Assembly (NCBI RefSeq): GCF_020907985.1
Contig: NZ_JAJJPA010000034.1
Span: forward strand, 1 to 64,000
Reading direction: 5' to 3'
DNA length: 64,000 nucleotides
Source: Kitasatospora humi
Lineage (GTDB): Bacteria > Actinomycetota > Actinomycetes > Streptomycetales > Streptomycetaceae
Below, one piece after another: positions 18,602-27,900 of the stretch. Below the pieces are notes generated by a model. The model did not search any database. It saw only the letters and a program-made list of their open reading frames with translations, and was not told the origin of the DNA. Numbering within the stretch: position 1 is the first letter of the stretch; every line of letters begins with the position of its first letter. Both the position numbers and the translations under genes were made by a program.

Positions 18602-18982
18602 GTGCCGGCTGGAACGCTGTACCGCGGCCGCGAAGGCATGTGGTCCTGGGTGGCTCATCGAGTCACCGGCGTCCTCATCTTCTTCTTCCTTCTCGTCCAC
18701 GTTCTCGACACCGCACTCGTCCGGGTCTCGCCCCACGCGTACGACTCGACCATCCAGACCTACAAGACCCCGCTGGTGAACCTGATGGAGTACGCCCTGA
18801 CGGCGGCCATCCTGTTCCACGCGCTCAACGGCCTGCGGGTCGTCGCGGTCGACTTCTGGTCCAAGGGCCCCAAGTACCAGAAGCAGATGCTGTGGAGCGT
18901 CGTCGGCGTCTGGGTGGTCCTGATGGCGGGCGCGTTCTACCCGATTCTCCAGCACACCCTGCTCACCTGGTTCGGGAAGTGA
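18602..18982 (+). CDS. sdhC: Succinate dehydrogenase cytochrome b556 subunit
   Basis: Membrane anchor subunit of complex II carrying quinone and haem ligands, 126 residues with three transmembrane helices. The SHR-type motif appears as WSWVAHRVTGV near residues 14-24, and the haem-ligand histidine is likely in LLVHVLDTALV. GTG 18602 is preceded by GGAGG at 7-nt spacing. It is first in the rightward sdhCDAB operon; sdhD follows after 6 bp. Confidence 0.93.
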   Translation: MPAGTLYRGREGMWSWVAHRVTGVLIFFFLLVHVLDTALVRVSPHAYDSTIQTYKTPLVNLMEYALTAAILFHALNGLRVVAVDFWSKGPKYQKQMLWSVVGVWVVLMAGAFYPILQHTLLTWFGK

Positions 18983-18988
18983 TCCGGC

Positions 18989-19480
18989 ATGTCGACTGAC
19001 ACCACCGACCTCGAACTGGTCGCCTCCTCGCAGGCCCACACCGGCAAGGGCCTGGGCACCGGCAACCCCGCCGACGCCTTCGTGATCGAGCCGCCCCGGG
19101 TCCGCACCAAGAAGACCCCGCGCCGCACCCGGACCAACTTCGAGATGCTCGCCTGGCTCTTCATGCGCCTGTCCGGCATCGTGCTGGTGGTCCTGATCCT
19201 GGGCCACCTGATCATCATGCTGACCCTCGACGGCGGCGTCTCGAAGATCAACTTCGCCTTCGTGGCCGGCCGCTGGGCCTCCCCCTTCTGGCAGGGCTGG
19301 GACCTGCTGATGCTCTGGCTCGCCATGCTGCACGGCGCCAACGGCATGCGCACGGTCATCAACGACTACGCCGAGAAGGACTCCACCCGGATGTGGCTGA
19401 AGGGTCTGATGGGCGCCGCGACCGTCTTCACGGTCCTGCTCGGCACCCTGGTGATCTTCACCTTCGACCCGAACATCTAA
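18989..19480 (+). CDS. sdhD: Succinate dehydrogenase hydrophobic anchor subunit
   Basis: Second membrane anchor of complex II, 163 residues. About 50 hydrophilic residues precede three membrane helices; the first contains WLFMRLSGIVLVVLILGHL with a likely haem-ligand His, and the last pair contains LAMLHGANGMRTV. The long polar N-terminus is usual in streptomycetes. The gap from sdhC is 6 bp and to sdhA 31 bp. The ribosome site is weak, so translation may depend on sdhC. Confidence 0.92.
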   Translation: MSTDTTDLELVASSQAHTGKGLGTGNPADAFVIEPPRVRTKKTPRRTRTNFEMLAWLFMRLSGIVLVVLILGHLIIMLTLDGGVSKINFAFVAGRWASPFWQGWDLLMLWLAMLHGANGMRTVINDYAEKDSTRMWLKGLMGAATVFTVLLGTLVIFTFDPNI

Positions 19481-19511
19481 TCGGCGCAGGACCAGAGGCG
19501 AGTCAACACTC

Positions 19512-21254
19512 ATGCAGATTCACCAGTACGACACCGTCATCGTCGGCGCCGGCGGCGCCGGCATGCGCGCGGCCATCGAGTCGACCAAGCGCAGCCGCAC
19601 CGCGGTGCTGACCAAGCTCTACCCCACCCGGTCCCACACCGGCGCGGCCCAGGGCGGCATGTGCGCCGCCCTCGCCAACGTCGAGGAGGACAACTGGGAG
19701 TGGCACACCTTCGACACGGTCAAGGGTGGTGACTACCTGGTCGACCAGGACGCCGCCGAGATCATGTGCAAGGAGGCCATCGACGCGGTCCTCGACCTGG
19801 AGAAGATGGGCCTGCCCTTCTCCCGCACCGAGGCCGGCCGGATCGACCAGCGCCGGTTCGGCGGTCACACCCGCAACCACGGCGAGGCCGCGGTGCGCCG
19901 CTCCTGCTACGCGGCCGACCGCACCGGTCACATGATCCTCCAGACGCTGTTCCAGAACTGCGTCAAGGAGGGCGTGGAGTTCTTCAACGAGTTCTACGTC
20001 CTCGACCTGCTGCTCAACGAGGGCAAGACCGCGGGCGTCGTGGCCTACGAGCTGGCCACCGGCGAGATCCACGTCTTCCAGGCCAAGGCCGTGGTCTTCG
20101 CCTCCGGTGGCACCGGCAAGTTCTACAAGGTGACCTCCAACGCCCACACCCTCACCGGTGACGGTCAGGCGCTGGTCTACCGCCGCGGCCTGCCGCTGGA
20201 GGACATGGAGTTCTTCCAGTTCCACCCGACGGGCATCTGGCGCATGGGCATCCTGCTCACCGAGGGCGCCCGCGGCGAGGGCGGCATCCTGCGCAACAAG
20301 GACGGCGAGCGCTTCATGGAGCGCTACGCGCCGGTCATGAAGGACCTGGCCTCCCGTGACGTCTGCTCCCGCGCGATCTACACCGAGATCCGCGAGGGTC
20401 GCGGCTGCGGCCCCGACGGCGACCACGTCTACCTGGACCTGACCCACCTGCCGCCGGAGCAGCTGGACGCCAAGCTGCCGGACATCACCGAGTTCGCCCG
20501 CACCTACCTCGGCATCGAGCCCTACACGGACCCGATTCCGATCCAGCCCACCGCGCACTACGCGATGGGCGGCATCCCGACCAACGTCGAGGGTGAGGTG
20601 CTGCGCAACAACACCGACATCGTCCCGGGCCTGTACGCGGCCGGCGAGGTCGCCTGCGTGTCGGTGCACGGCGCCAACCGCCTGGGCACCAACTCGCTGC
20701 TGGACATCAACGTGTTCGGCCGCCGCGCGGGCATCGCCGCCGCGGACTACGCCAACAAGGCCGACTTCGTGCCGCTGCCGGCCAACCCGGCTGAGAAGGT
20801 GCAGGCCCTGGTCGACGGCCTGCGCGAGTCCGCCGGCACCGAGTCGGTCGCGCAGATCCGCAAGGAGCTGCAGGAGACCATGGACGTCAACGCCATGGTC
20901 TACCGCACCGGCGCCACCCTGAAGCAGGCCCGCGAGGACATCGCGGCGCTGCGCGAGCGCTACAAGAACGTGGCGATCCAGGACAAGGGCTTCCGCTACA
21001 ACACCGACCTGCTGGAGGCCGTGGAGCTGGGCAACCTGCTCGACCTGGCCGAGGTGCTGGTCGTCTCCGCGCTGGCCCGCGAGGAGTCGCGCGGTGGCCA
21101 CTTCCGCGAGGACTTCCCGACCCGTGACGACGTGAAGTTCATGCAGCACACCATGGCGTACCAGGAGGTTGCCGAGGACGGCACCACCTCGATCCGCCTC
21201 GACTACAAGCCGGTCGTCACGACCCGCTACCAGCCGATGGAGCGTAAGTACTGA
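19512..21254 (+). CDS. sdhA: Succinate dehydrogenase flavoprotein subunit
   Basis: Oxidises succinate to fumarate in the TCA cycle, 580 residues. FAD binding is shown by GAGGAGMRAAIE near residue 14 and by SHTGAAQGG, whose His carries the covalent FAD. Substrate residues include HPTG near 239 and the catalytic Arg region KDLASRDVCSRAIY. HGANRLGTNSLLDI and the capping domain are intact. It starts at ATG 19512 after GAGG and shares one base with sdhB (TGATG). Confidence 0.97.
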   Translation: MQIHQYDTVIVGAGGAGMRAAIESTKRSRTAVLTKLYPTRSHTGAAQGGMCAALANVEEDNWEWHTFDTVKGGDYLVDQDAAEIMCKEAIDAVLDLEKMGLPFSRTEAGRIDQRRFGGHTRNHGEAAVRRSCYAADRTGHMILQTLFQNCVKEGVEFFNEFYVLDLLLNEGKTAGVVAYELATGEIHVFQAKAVVFASGGTGKFYKVTSNAHTLTGDGQALVYRRGLPLEDMEFFQFHPTGIWRMGILLTEGARGEGGILRNKDGERFMERYAPVMKDLASRDVCSRAIYTEIREGRGCGPDGDHVYLDLTHLPPEQLDAKLPDITEFARTYLGIEPYTDPIPIQPTAHYAMGGIPTNVEGEVLRNNTDIVPGLYAAGEVACVSVHGANRLGTNSLLDINVFGRRAGIAAADYANKADFVPLPANPAEKVQALVDGLRESAGTESVAQIRKELQETMDVNAMVYRTGATLKQAREDIAALRERYKNVAIQDKGFRYNTDLLEAVELGNLLDLAEVLVVSALAREESRGGHFREDFPTRDDVKFMQHTMAYQEVAEDGTTSIRLDYKPVVTTRYQPMERKY

Positions 21255-22030
21255 TGAGCGCCCCCACGATGGACGCCCCGCACTCGGCGGCCCTGGACGC
21301 GGCCGAGAACGGCGCGTCCCAGCTGATCACCGTCACCCTGCGGATCCGCCGGTTCAACCCGGAGGAGCACCCGGACCCGGTGTGGGTCGACTACCAGCTC
21401 CTGATGGACCCGAAGGAGCGCGTCCTCGACGCCCTCAACAAGGTCAAGTGGGAGCAGGACGGCACCCTCACCTACCGCCGCTCCTGCGCGCACGGCATCT
21501 GCGGCTCCGACGCCATGCGGATCAACGGCCGCAACCGGCTCGCCTGCAAGACGCTCCTCAAGGACGTCAACCCGGAGAAGCCGATCACCATCGAGGCCAT
21601 AAAGGGCCTCACCGTCCTCAAGGACCTGGTGGTCGACATGGACCCGTTCTTCCAGGCCTACAAGGACGTGATGCCGTTCCTCATCACCAAGGGGAACGAG
21701 CCGACCCGGGAGCGCCTGCAGTCCGCCGAGGACCGCGAGCGCTTCGACGACACCACCAAGTGCATCCTGTGCGCCGCGTGCACCTCGTCCTGCCCGGTCT
21801 TCTGGAACGACGGCCAGTACTTCGGCCCGGCCGCCATCGTCAACGCGCACCGGTTCATCTTCGACTCGCGTGACGAGGGCGCCGAGCAGCGCCTGGAGAT
21901 CCTCAACGACCGCGAGGGCGTGTGGCGCTGCCGCACCACCTTCAACTGCTCGGAGGCCTGCCCGCGTGGCATCGAGGTCACCAAGGCCATCCAGGAAGTC
22001 AAGCGCGCCCTGGTGACGCGCCGCTTCTGA
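21254..22030 (+). CDS. sdhB: Succinate dehydrogenase iron-sulfur subunit
   Basis: Electron-transfer subunit with three Fe-S clusters, 258 residues. The [2Fe-2S] ligands are in CAHGICGSDAM and the later NRLAC; the [4Fe-4S] and [3Fe-4S] ligands are in CILCAACTSSCP and CSEACPRG. The first 20 residues are an extra Ala-rich stretch before the ferredoxin fold. Last gene of the operon, ending in an 18-bp hairpin. Confidence 0.97.
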   Translation: MSAPTMDAPHSAALDAAENGASQLITVTLRIRRFNPEEHPDPVWVDYQLLMDPKERVLDALNKVKWEQDGTLTYRRSCAHGICGSDAMRINGRNRLACKTLLKDVNPEKPITIEAIKGLTVLKDLVVDMDPFFQAYKDVMPFLITKGNEPTRERLQSAEDRERFDDTTKCILCAACTSSCPVFWNDGQYFGPAAIVNAHRFIFDSRDEGAEQRLEILNDREGVWRCRTTFNCSEACPRGIEVTKAIQEVKRALVTRRF

Positions 22031-22046
22031 CGCCTGCCCAGCAACC

Positions 22047-22086
22047 CCCGAGGGCCCGCCCGGTGCGTACCGGGCGGGCCCTCGGG
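22047..22086 (+). terminator. 18-bp perfect hairpin ending the sdh operon
   Basis: CCCGAGGGCCCGCCCGGT (22047-22064) and its exact complement (22069-22086) enclose the 4-nt loop GCGT, 16 nt after the sdhB stop. Confidence 0.88.
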
Positions 22087-22126
22087 CGTTCTGCGGCCGT
22101 CCGCGGCCGCTGCGGCCGACGGTCCG

Positions 22127-22375
22127 TCAGGCTGCGGTGTTGGCCGGGCGCAGCCCGCGGACGCCGACCAGGCCGACCAAGACGCCGAGGGCGAAGGAGG
22201 TGATGGCGAGGGTCAGGTGGATCCAGAAGAAGGCGGTGGGGTGGGAGTGGTCGCCGTTGGTGAAGGCTTGGTGGCCGGAGTCGGCCCAGAGGTTCTTGAC
22301 GAAAGTCGTCCAGATGATCACCGACCAGACGCCGAAGGCGGTGAGGAACCAGGAGGTGCGGCGGCTGAGCGTCAT
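22127..22375 (-). CDS. SCO4848-family small membrane protein
   Basis: An 82-residue protein with two predicted membrane helices (SWFLTAFGVWSVIIWTTF near the start, and LTLAITSFALGVLVGLVGV near the end). The loop between them carries NLWADSGHQAFTNGDHSHPT. It matches the small actinobacterial family named after SCO4848, which sits beside a DD-carboxypeptidase gene as here. Function unknown. ATG 22375 follows GAAGGA at about 9 nt. It is divergent from the carboxypeptidase gene. Confidence 0.8.
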   Translation of the reverse strand: MTLSRRTSWFLTAFGVWSVIIWTTFVKNLWADSGHQAFTNGDHSHPTAFFWIHLTLAITSFALGVLVGLVGVRGLRPANTAA

Positions 22376-22516
22376 GGCGGTGAGTCCTTCGGGAGGGGTC
22401 GAGCCTGTCCGTCCAGTATGGGCGCGCGGCCGTTCGGCCCAGTCGGGGGTCCCCGGTTGGAGCGACGCTCGTGGCACTGCCGGACACCGGGCCGTCCCGG
22501 CGGGTAGAGACCTCGT

Positions 22517-23887
22517 GTGTATTCGAATGATCAACTGATGAGTCGTACTGGTCGGCTGGCGGCAGCGCTGGCCACCGCCCTGGTGCTGGCCACCGCCGGC
22601 AGCGCCGCCGCCGATCCGTCGCCGTCCGCCCAGGTGGTCGGCGGCGAGCCGTCCGGCCTTGTGGCCGGCGGCGAGCGGCTGGGCGAGTCCGGAGTGCGGG
22701 GCACCTCCGCCGATCCGTCGCCGTCCGGCCAGGTGGCCGGCGGCGAGCCGTCCGGCCACGTGGTCGGCGGCGATCGGCTGGGCGAGTCCGGGGTGCAGGT
22801 CTCCCCCGAGGCGCCCAAGCTGCCCGAGGGGCTGACCGGGATGTCCTGGCTGGTAGCGGACGCCGACACCGGTGACGTGCTCGCCGCCTACCGGCCGCAT
22901 CTGCGGCTGCCCCCGGCCAGCACCCTGAAGATGCTCTTCGCGGACACCGTGCTGCCCAAGTTCCCGCGCAACGTCGTGCACCGGGTGGTGCCGGAGGACC
23001 TGGCGGGCATGGGTCCGGGCAGCAGCCTGGTCGGTGTCAAGGAGGACCTGGACTACACGGTCGAGGACCTGTGGCGGGGCGTCTTCCTGCCCTCCGGCAA
23101 CGACGCGGTGCACGTGCTGGCCCACATGAACGGCGGGGTCGACAAGACCGTCCGGGAGATGAACGAGAAGGCCCGGGCGCTCGGCGCCACCGACACCCAG
23201 GTCGTCTCCCCCGACGGCTACGACGAGGACGGCCAGCTGAGCTCGGCCTACGACCTGACGCTCTTCGCCCGCGAGGGCCTGCGCAACGCCGACTTCCGCT
23301 CCTACTGCGGCACCAAGGACGCCCAGTTCCCCGGCGCGGTCGACAAGACCACCGGGCAGCGCGCCACCTTCGGGATCCAGAACACCGACCGGCTGCTCGG
23401 CAAGTACCCCGGACTGATCGGGGTCAAGAACGGCTACACCAGCAACGCCGGCTCCACCTTCGTCGGCGCCGCGCAGCGCGACGGCCGCACCCTGCTGGTC
23501 GCGGTGATGCACCCGGACACCTACATGAAGGTCTACGAGGAGGCCGCCGCGCTGCTGGACTGGGGCTTCGCGGCGGGGAAGCAGGCCCGTCCGATCGGCA
23601 CCCTGGTGGCCCCCCGGCCCACCCCGACGCCGTCCGCGGCCCCCCGGTCGGCCTCCCCGGCGGCGGCCGGCCGGGTGCCCACCGTGCAGGCGTCGACCTC
23701 CAACGTCCGGGGGGTCGGTGCCGCGGACTGGGCGGCGGTCGGCGCGGTCACGCTCTGCGCCGCCGCGGCGGGCTGGCTGCTGAACCGGCGCCGGCGCCGG
23801 GCCGCCCTGCAGTCGGTCCCCGGCGACGCCCCGCCCCCCGACGAACCGCCGGCGGCCGGCGGCTCGACCGCCATGGGCCGCCGCTAG
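22517..23887 (+). CDS. D-alanyl-D-alanine carboxypeptidase (S11), membrane anchored, with N-terminal repeat
   Basis: Trims the terminal D-Ala from peptidoglycan stem peptides. Length 456 residues: signal peptide (ending near AAADPS), a duplicated 33-residue linker (residues 32-97), the S11 penicillin-binding domain, a Pro/Ala-rich linker and a C-terminal helix followed by RRRRR. Catalytic motifs are Ser135-Thr-Leu-Lys138 and Ser193-Gly-Asn195. The third motif reads KNG (304-306) instead of the usual KTG. GTG 22517 is the first start; ATG 22538 (MSRTGRL) is equally possible as neither has a strong ribosome site. The stop overlaps that of the YihY gene on the other strand. Confidence 0.9.
   Translation: MYSNDQLMSRTGRLAAALATALVLATAGSAAADPSPSAQVVGGEPSGLVAGGERLGESGVRGTSADPSPSGQVAGGEPSGHVVGGDRLGESGVQVSPEAPKLPEGLTGMSWLVADADTGDVLAAYRPHLRLPPASTLKMLFADTVLPKFPRNVVHRVVPEDLAGMGPGSSLVGVKEDLDYTVEDLWRGVFLPSGNDAVHVLAHMNGGVDKTVREMNEKARALGATDTQVVSPDGYDEDGQLSSAYDLTLFAREGLRNADFRSYCGTKDAQFPGAVDKTTGQRATFGIQNTDRLLGKYPGLIGVKNGYTSNAGSTFVGAAQRDGRTLLVAVMHPDTYMKVYEEAAALLDWGFAAGKQARPIGTLVAPRPTPTPSAAPRSASPAAAGRVPTVQASTSNVRGVGAADWAAVGAVTLCAAAAGWLLNRRRRRAALQSVPGDAPPPDEPPAAGGSTAMGRR
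22610..22807 (+). repeat. Two tandem 99-bp units in the carboxypeptidase gene
   Basis: Units 22610-22708 and 22709-22807 are highly similar and in frame, each encoding 33 residues beginning ADPSPS and ending RLGESGV plus three variable residues. They lie between signal peptide and catalytic domain. Confidence 0.9.
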
Positions 23888-24810
23888 CGGCCGGGCGCCG
23901 GGCCGACCACCGCCCGGTAGGCGGCCTCCGCCCTGGCCAGTGCCCGGGCGGAGGCCTGCTCCGGGTCGGCCACCGCGGTCCAGGAGACGCAGTACATCAG
24001 CAGCCGGCAGAGGGAGTTGATCCACAGCAGCAGCGCCACCGGCACCCCGAAGGCGCCGTAGAGGCTCCGGCCCGCCACGTAGCCCAGGTAGGAGGAGAGC
24101 GCCAGCTTCAGCACCTCGAAACCCACCGCGCCGATCAGCGCGGCGGTCAGCAGGTCGCGCCGGTGCTGCCCCTCGATGCCGGGGAACGGCGCCAGCAGGT
24201 AGAGGAAGAGCAGCAGGTCGGAGCCGACCGCGATGACGAAGCCGGCCACCGCCAGCAGCCAGTGCCCGGGCCCCGACCCGGCCAGGCCCAGCGCCCCGGC
24301 CAGCTGCCCGGCCAACCGGGTGGCCAGCACCGAGGCGCCCAGCGAGACGATCGAGACGCCGCCGAGGCCGACCAGCACCAGGCAGTCGGAGAGCCTGCGC
24401 AGCACCACGTTGCGGCCGTCCTCGGGCAACTGCCAGATCTCCCGGATCGAGCCGCGCATGGTGTCCACCCAGCCGAGGCCGGAGACCACCAGGACCAGAC
24501 CACTGATCACCCCGACGGTGGCTGCGTTGGCGATCAGTGAGTCCAGCCCCAGCGCGTCGGCCAGCCCCGGCACCTGCTCGGCGATCCGGTGCTTGAGCGA
24601 CTCCACCTGGCTCGGGGTGAGGGTGGAGACCGCGACCGCCAGGACCACCGTCAACAGCGGGAACAGCGCCAGGAAGCCGTAGAAGGTGACCGCGCCGGCC
24701 AGCCGGTCGCCCCGGACCGCCGAGAAGTGCCGGAACACCCGGTACGGGCGGCTGCGCTGCACCGCAGCGACCACCGGCCCGACCACCGGCAGCTTGCTGA
24801 GGAATCCCAT
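23884..24810 (-). CDS. YihY/BrkB family membrane protein
   Basis: A 308-residue integral membrane protein with about six helices. Family features are RGDRLAGAVTFYGFLALFPLL near residue 35, a WQLPEDGRN loop, and GAFGVPVALLLWIN in the last pair. The family was once annotated as RNase BN; its role is unresolved (envelope transport or stress). The start chosen is ATG 24810 (MGFLSKLPVV); a longer frame to 24963 would overlap the divergent gene's leader. Its stop codon and that of the carboxypeptidase share a CTAG palindrome. Confidence 0.85.
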   Translation of the reverse strand: MGFLSKLPVVGPVVAAVQRSRPYRVFRHFSAVRGDRLAGAVTFYGFLALFPLLTVVLAVAVSTLTPSQVESLKHRIAEQVPGLADALGLDSLIANAATVGVISGLVLVVSGLGWVDTMRGSIREIWQLPEDGRNVVLRRLSDCLVLVGLGGVSIVSLGASVLATRLAGQLAGALGLAGSGPGHWLLAVAGFVIAVGSDLLLFLYLLAPFPGIEGQHRRDLLTAALIGAVGFEVLKLALSSYLGYVAGRSLYGAFGVPVALLLWINSLCRLLMYCVSWTAVADPEQASARALARAEAAYRAVVGPAPGR

Positions 24811-24968
24811 GCGGGCCAGCCTGGCAGTTCCGTCGCCCGGCCGCGCGGATTGCGAGCCGGAGGATGGCTTGGACCAAACGATAGGATCGCGGTAGAGCCG
24901 CTGTGCCGGGCCCCGGGCCACAGGCCGGCTGGTCGTCTCCATCCGCCGATGAAAGGCCTGCACAGCTG

Positions 24969-27900
24969 ATGGCCCCCCGTCTCTCCGTCGTTGTTCCGAT
25001 CTACAACGTCGAGCGGTACCTGCAGGAATGTCTGGAATCGATCGCCGCCCAGACCATGGGCGACCTCGAGTGCATCATGGTCGACGACGGCTCCAAGGAC
25101 GGCAGTGCCGCCATCGCCGAGGCCTTCGCCGCCCGGGACTCCCGTTTCCGGCTGGTCCGCAAGCAGAACGCGGGCCTGGGGGCGGCCCGCAACACCGGCT
25201 TGCTGCACCTGACCGAGGGCACCGAGTTCCTGGCCTTCGTCGACAGTGACGACACCCTGCCGCCCAGCGCCTACGAGCTGATGATCAGCACGCTGGACAA
25301 GACCGGCTCCGACTTCTGCACCGGCAACGTGCTGCGCTTCCGCGCGGTCGGCTACTACCAGTCGGGCGGCCACGCCAAGCCGTTCCGCGAGACCGTGCTG
25401 AAGACCCACATCACCGAGCGCCCGGAGCTGGTCACCGACCGGACCGCGTGGAACAAGGTGTACCGCCGGTCGTTCTGGGACAGGGCGGGCCTGCTCTACC
25501 CCGAGGGCATCCTCTACGAGGACGCTCCGGTCAGCGTGCCGCACCACTACATGGCCAAGCGCGTGGACGTGCTGGCCGACCCGATCTACCACTGGCGCGA
25601 GCGCGAGGTCGGCGAGATGTCGATCACTCAGATGCGCACCAACCCCAAGGGCCTGATCGACCGGGTCACCTCGATGGAGCTGGTCCGCGCCTGGCTGGGC
25701 AAGCAGCCCGAGCCCAAGTACCGCGACTACCTGCACTCCTACGACGAGAACAACCTCGTCGAGGAGATCCCGATGTTCTTCTGGTCGGTGGTCGACGGCG
25801 AGCAGGACTACCGCGACGCCTACGTGCAGTGCGTGGGCCGGCTGCTCCGGGCGATCGGTCCGGAGCACGTCAAGAAGCTGCGGGCCCCGCTGCGGCTGAA
25901 GTACTACCTGACGCTGCAGGGCCGGATCGACGAGTTCGTCGAGCAGATGCGCTTCGAGTCGGAGAGCAACGGCGCCGCCCCGGCCCGCGGCCTGCTGCGC
26001 CCGTACGCCGACTACCCGTTCCTGCGCGGCGGGCGCAAGAGCGTGCCGGCCGACGTGCTGCGGCTGGACAATGCGCTGGTGATGCGCAGCCGGGTCTACG
26101 AGTCGTCCTGGGAGGGCGGCAAGCTCAAGCTGACCGGGCACGCCTTCCCCGAGCACCTGGGTGCCGAGGGCAAGCACGACCTGGTCAAGATGATCGTGCT
26201 GCGCGAGGCCAAGGGGAAGCGGTTCGTCACCTTCTCCACCAAGACCATGTACTCCCCGGAGGCCACCGCCTCGTCGCCGCACGACCTGTACAGCTGCGAC
26301 TGGTCCGGCTTCTCCGTGCTGATCGACCCGGCCAAGCTGAAGAAGCACGGCCAGTGGCAGGACGGCACCTGGCGGGTGCTGGTCGCCGGTGCCGGCAAGG
26401 CGGGCGTCTACAAGGGCCGGGTCTGCGGCGGCTGGGCCGACAGCGCGCAGAGCTACCCGATCCACTGGGTGGACGCCACCACCCGGGTGGTCCCCCGGCT
26501 GAAGGACGGCTTCCTTCACCTGGTGGTCGAGAGGCTGCGCGCCGCGGTCGGCTCGATCAAGGCGGGCGACGGCGCGATCGAGCTGACCGGCGCCGTGCGC
26601 AGCGCCTCCGAGCTGGCCGGGATGCGGTTGCAGCTGCACCACACCGAGTCCGGCATCAAGGTCGACTTCCCCGTGGAGTTCGGCACCCCGGCCGGCCGCC
26701 CCGTGCCGTTCACCGCGCGGATCCCGCTGACCTCGCTGGCCGAGGTGCGCGACCGCTGGCAGAACCTGGACCCGGCGGCCGAGGAGCGCACCAGCGACCA
26801 CTGGGACGCCGGCCTGCTGCTGGCCAACGGCGACGTGCTGAAGCTGATGGTGGACGACCGGGTGCCGCTGGACCACCTCGACCTGCCGCTCAACCCCGAG
26901 GCCCCGCTGGGCACCGCCCGCACCTTGGTCTCCAAGCCCACCGAGACCGGCCACCTGCAGTTCGTCGACCAGCTGGTGCAGCCCGTGGTCACCGGCCTGA
27001 CCGCGGCCGACGAGGACGGCTTCACGCTGTCCGGCCGGTTCCCGCTGCCCGGCGAGCACCGCTACGACCTGGTGCTGCGGCACAACTGGCGCGAGGAGGA
27101 GTTCCTGCACCCGCTGGTGGTCGAGGACGGCCGGTTCGAGGTGCGGCTGCCGGCCGTGCCGCTGGGCGCCCACACCGGCCGGGTGCCGCTGCTCAAGGGC
27201 ACCTGGGACCTGTTCTTCCGCCCGGTCGGCGGCGACCCGGACGTCACCTGGCCCAATGTGCTGGTGGGGTTGGAAGCCCACGACCGGCTGCCGATGCGGA
27301 TCCGTTCCCGCGGCAAGGAGGTGGCCCTGGAGCGCCGCTTCTTCGACATCCTGTCGCTGGAGTCGCACTCCAACCTGGGCCCGCACGAGCGCAGCGGTTA
27401 CCGGCAGCGCCTGCTGCGCAAGGAGATCTACCCCGCCGGCCAGCAGAAGCCGCTGCGCGACGCGGTGGTCTACAACGTGGCGGGCGGCGGCCAGTACGCG
27501 GGCTCGCCGCGCGCCATCCACGAGGAGCTGGTCCGCCGCGGCCTGCCGCTGGAGCACCTGTGGACGGTGGACGACGGCCAGGCCGAGCTGCCGCAGAGCG
27601 CCCGCGCGCTGCGCCAGTGGAGCCCCGAGTGGTTCGAGGCGCTGGCCACCGCCAAGTACGTGGTCACCAGCGCCCAGCTGCCCGACTTCGTGACGAGCCG
27701 GCCGGGCCAGGTGGTGCTGCAGACCTGGGTGGGCAGCCCGCTGAAGCGGATCGGCCACGACTTCGAGAAGATCTGGTTCATCGACAGCAACTACCTCAAG
27801 CACCTGGACCGCGAGGTGCCGAACTGGACCAAGCTCGTCTCGGGGGCCTCGTTCGCCTCCCCGGTGCTGCGCCGCGCCTTCGGGTTCAAGGGCGAGCTGC

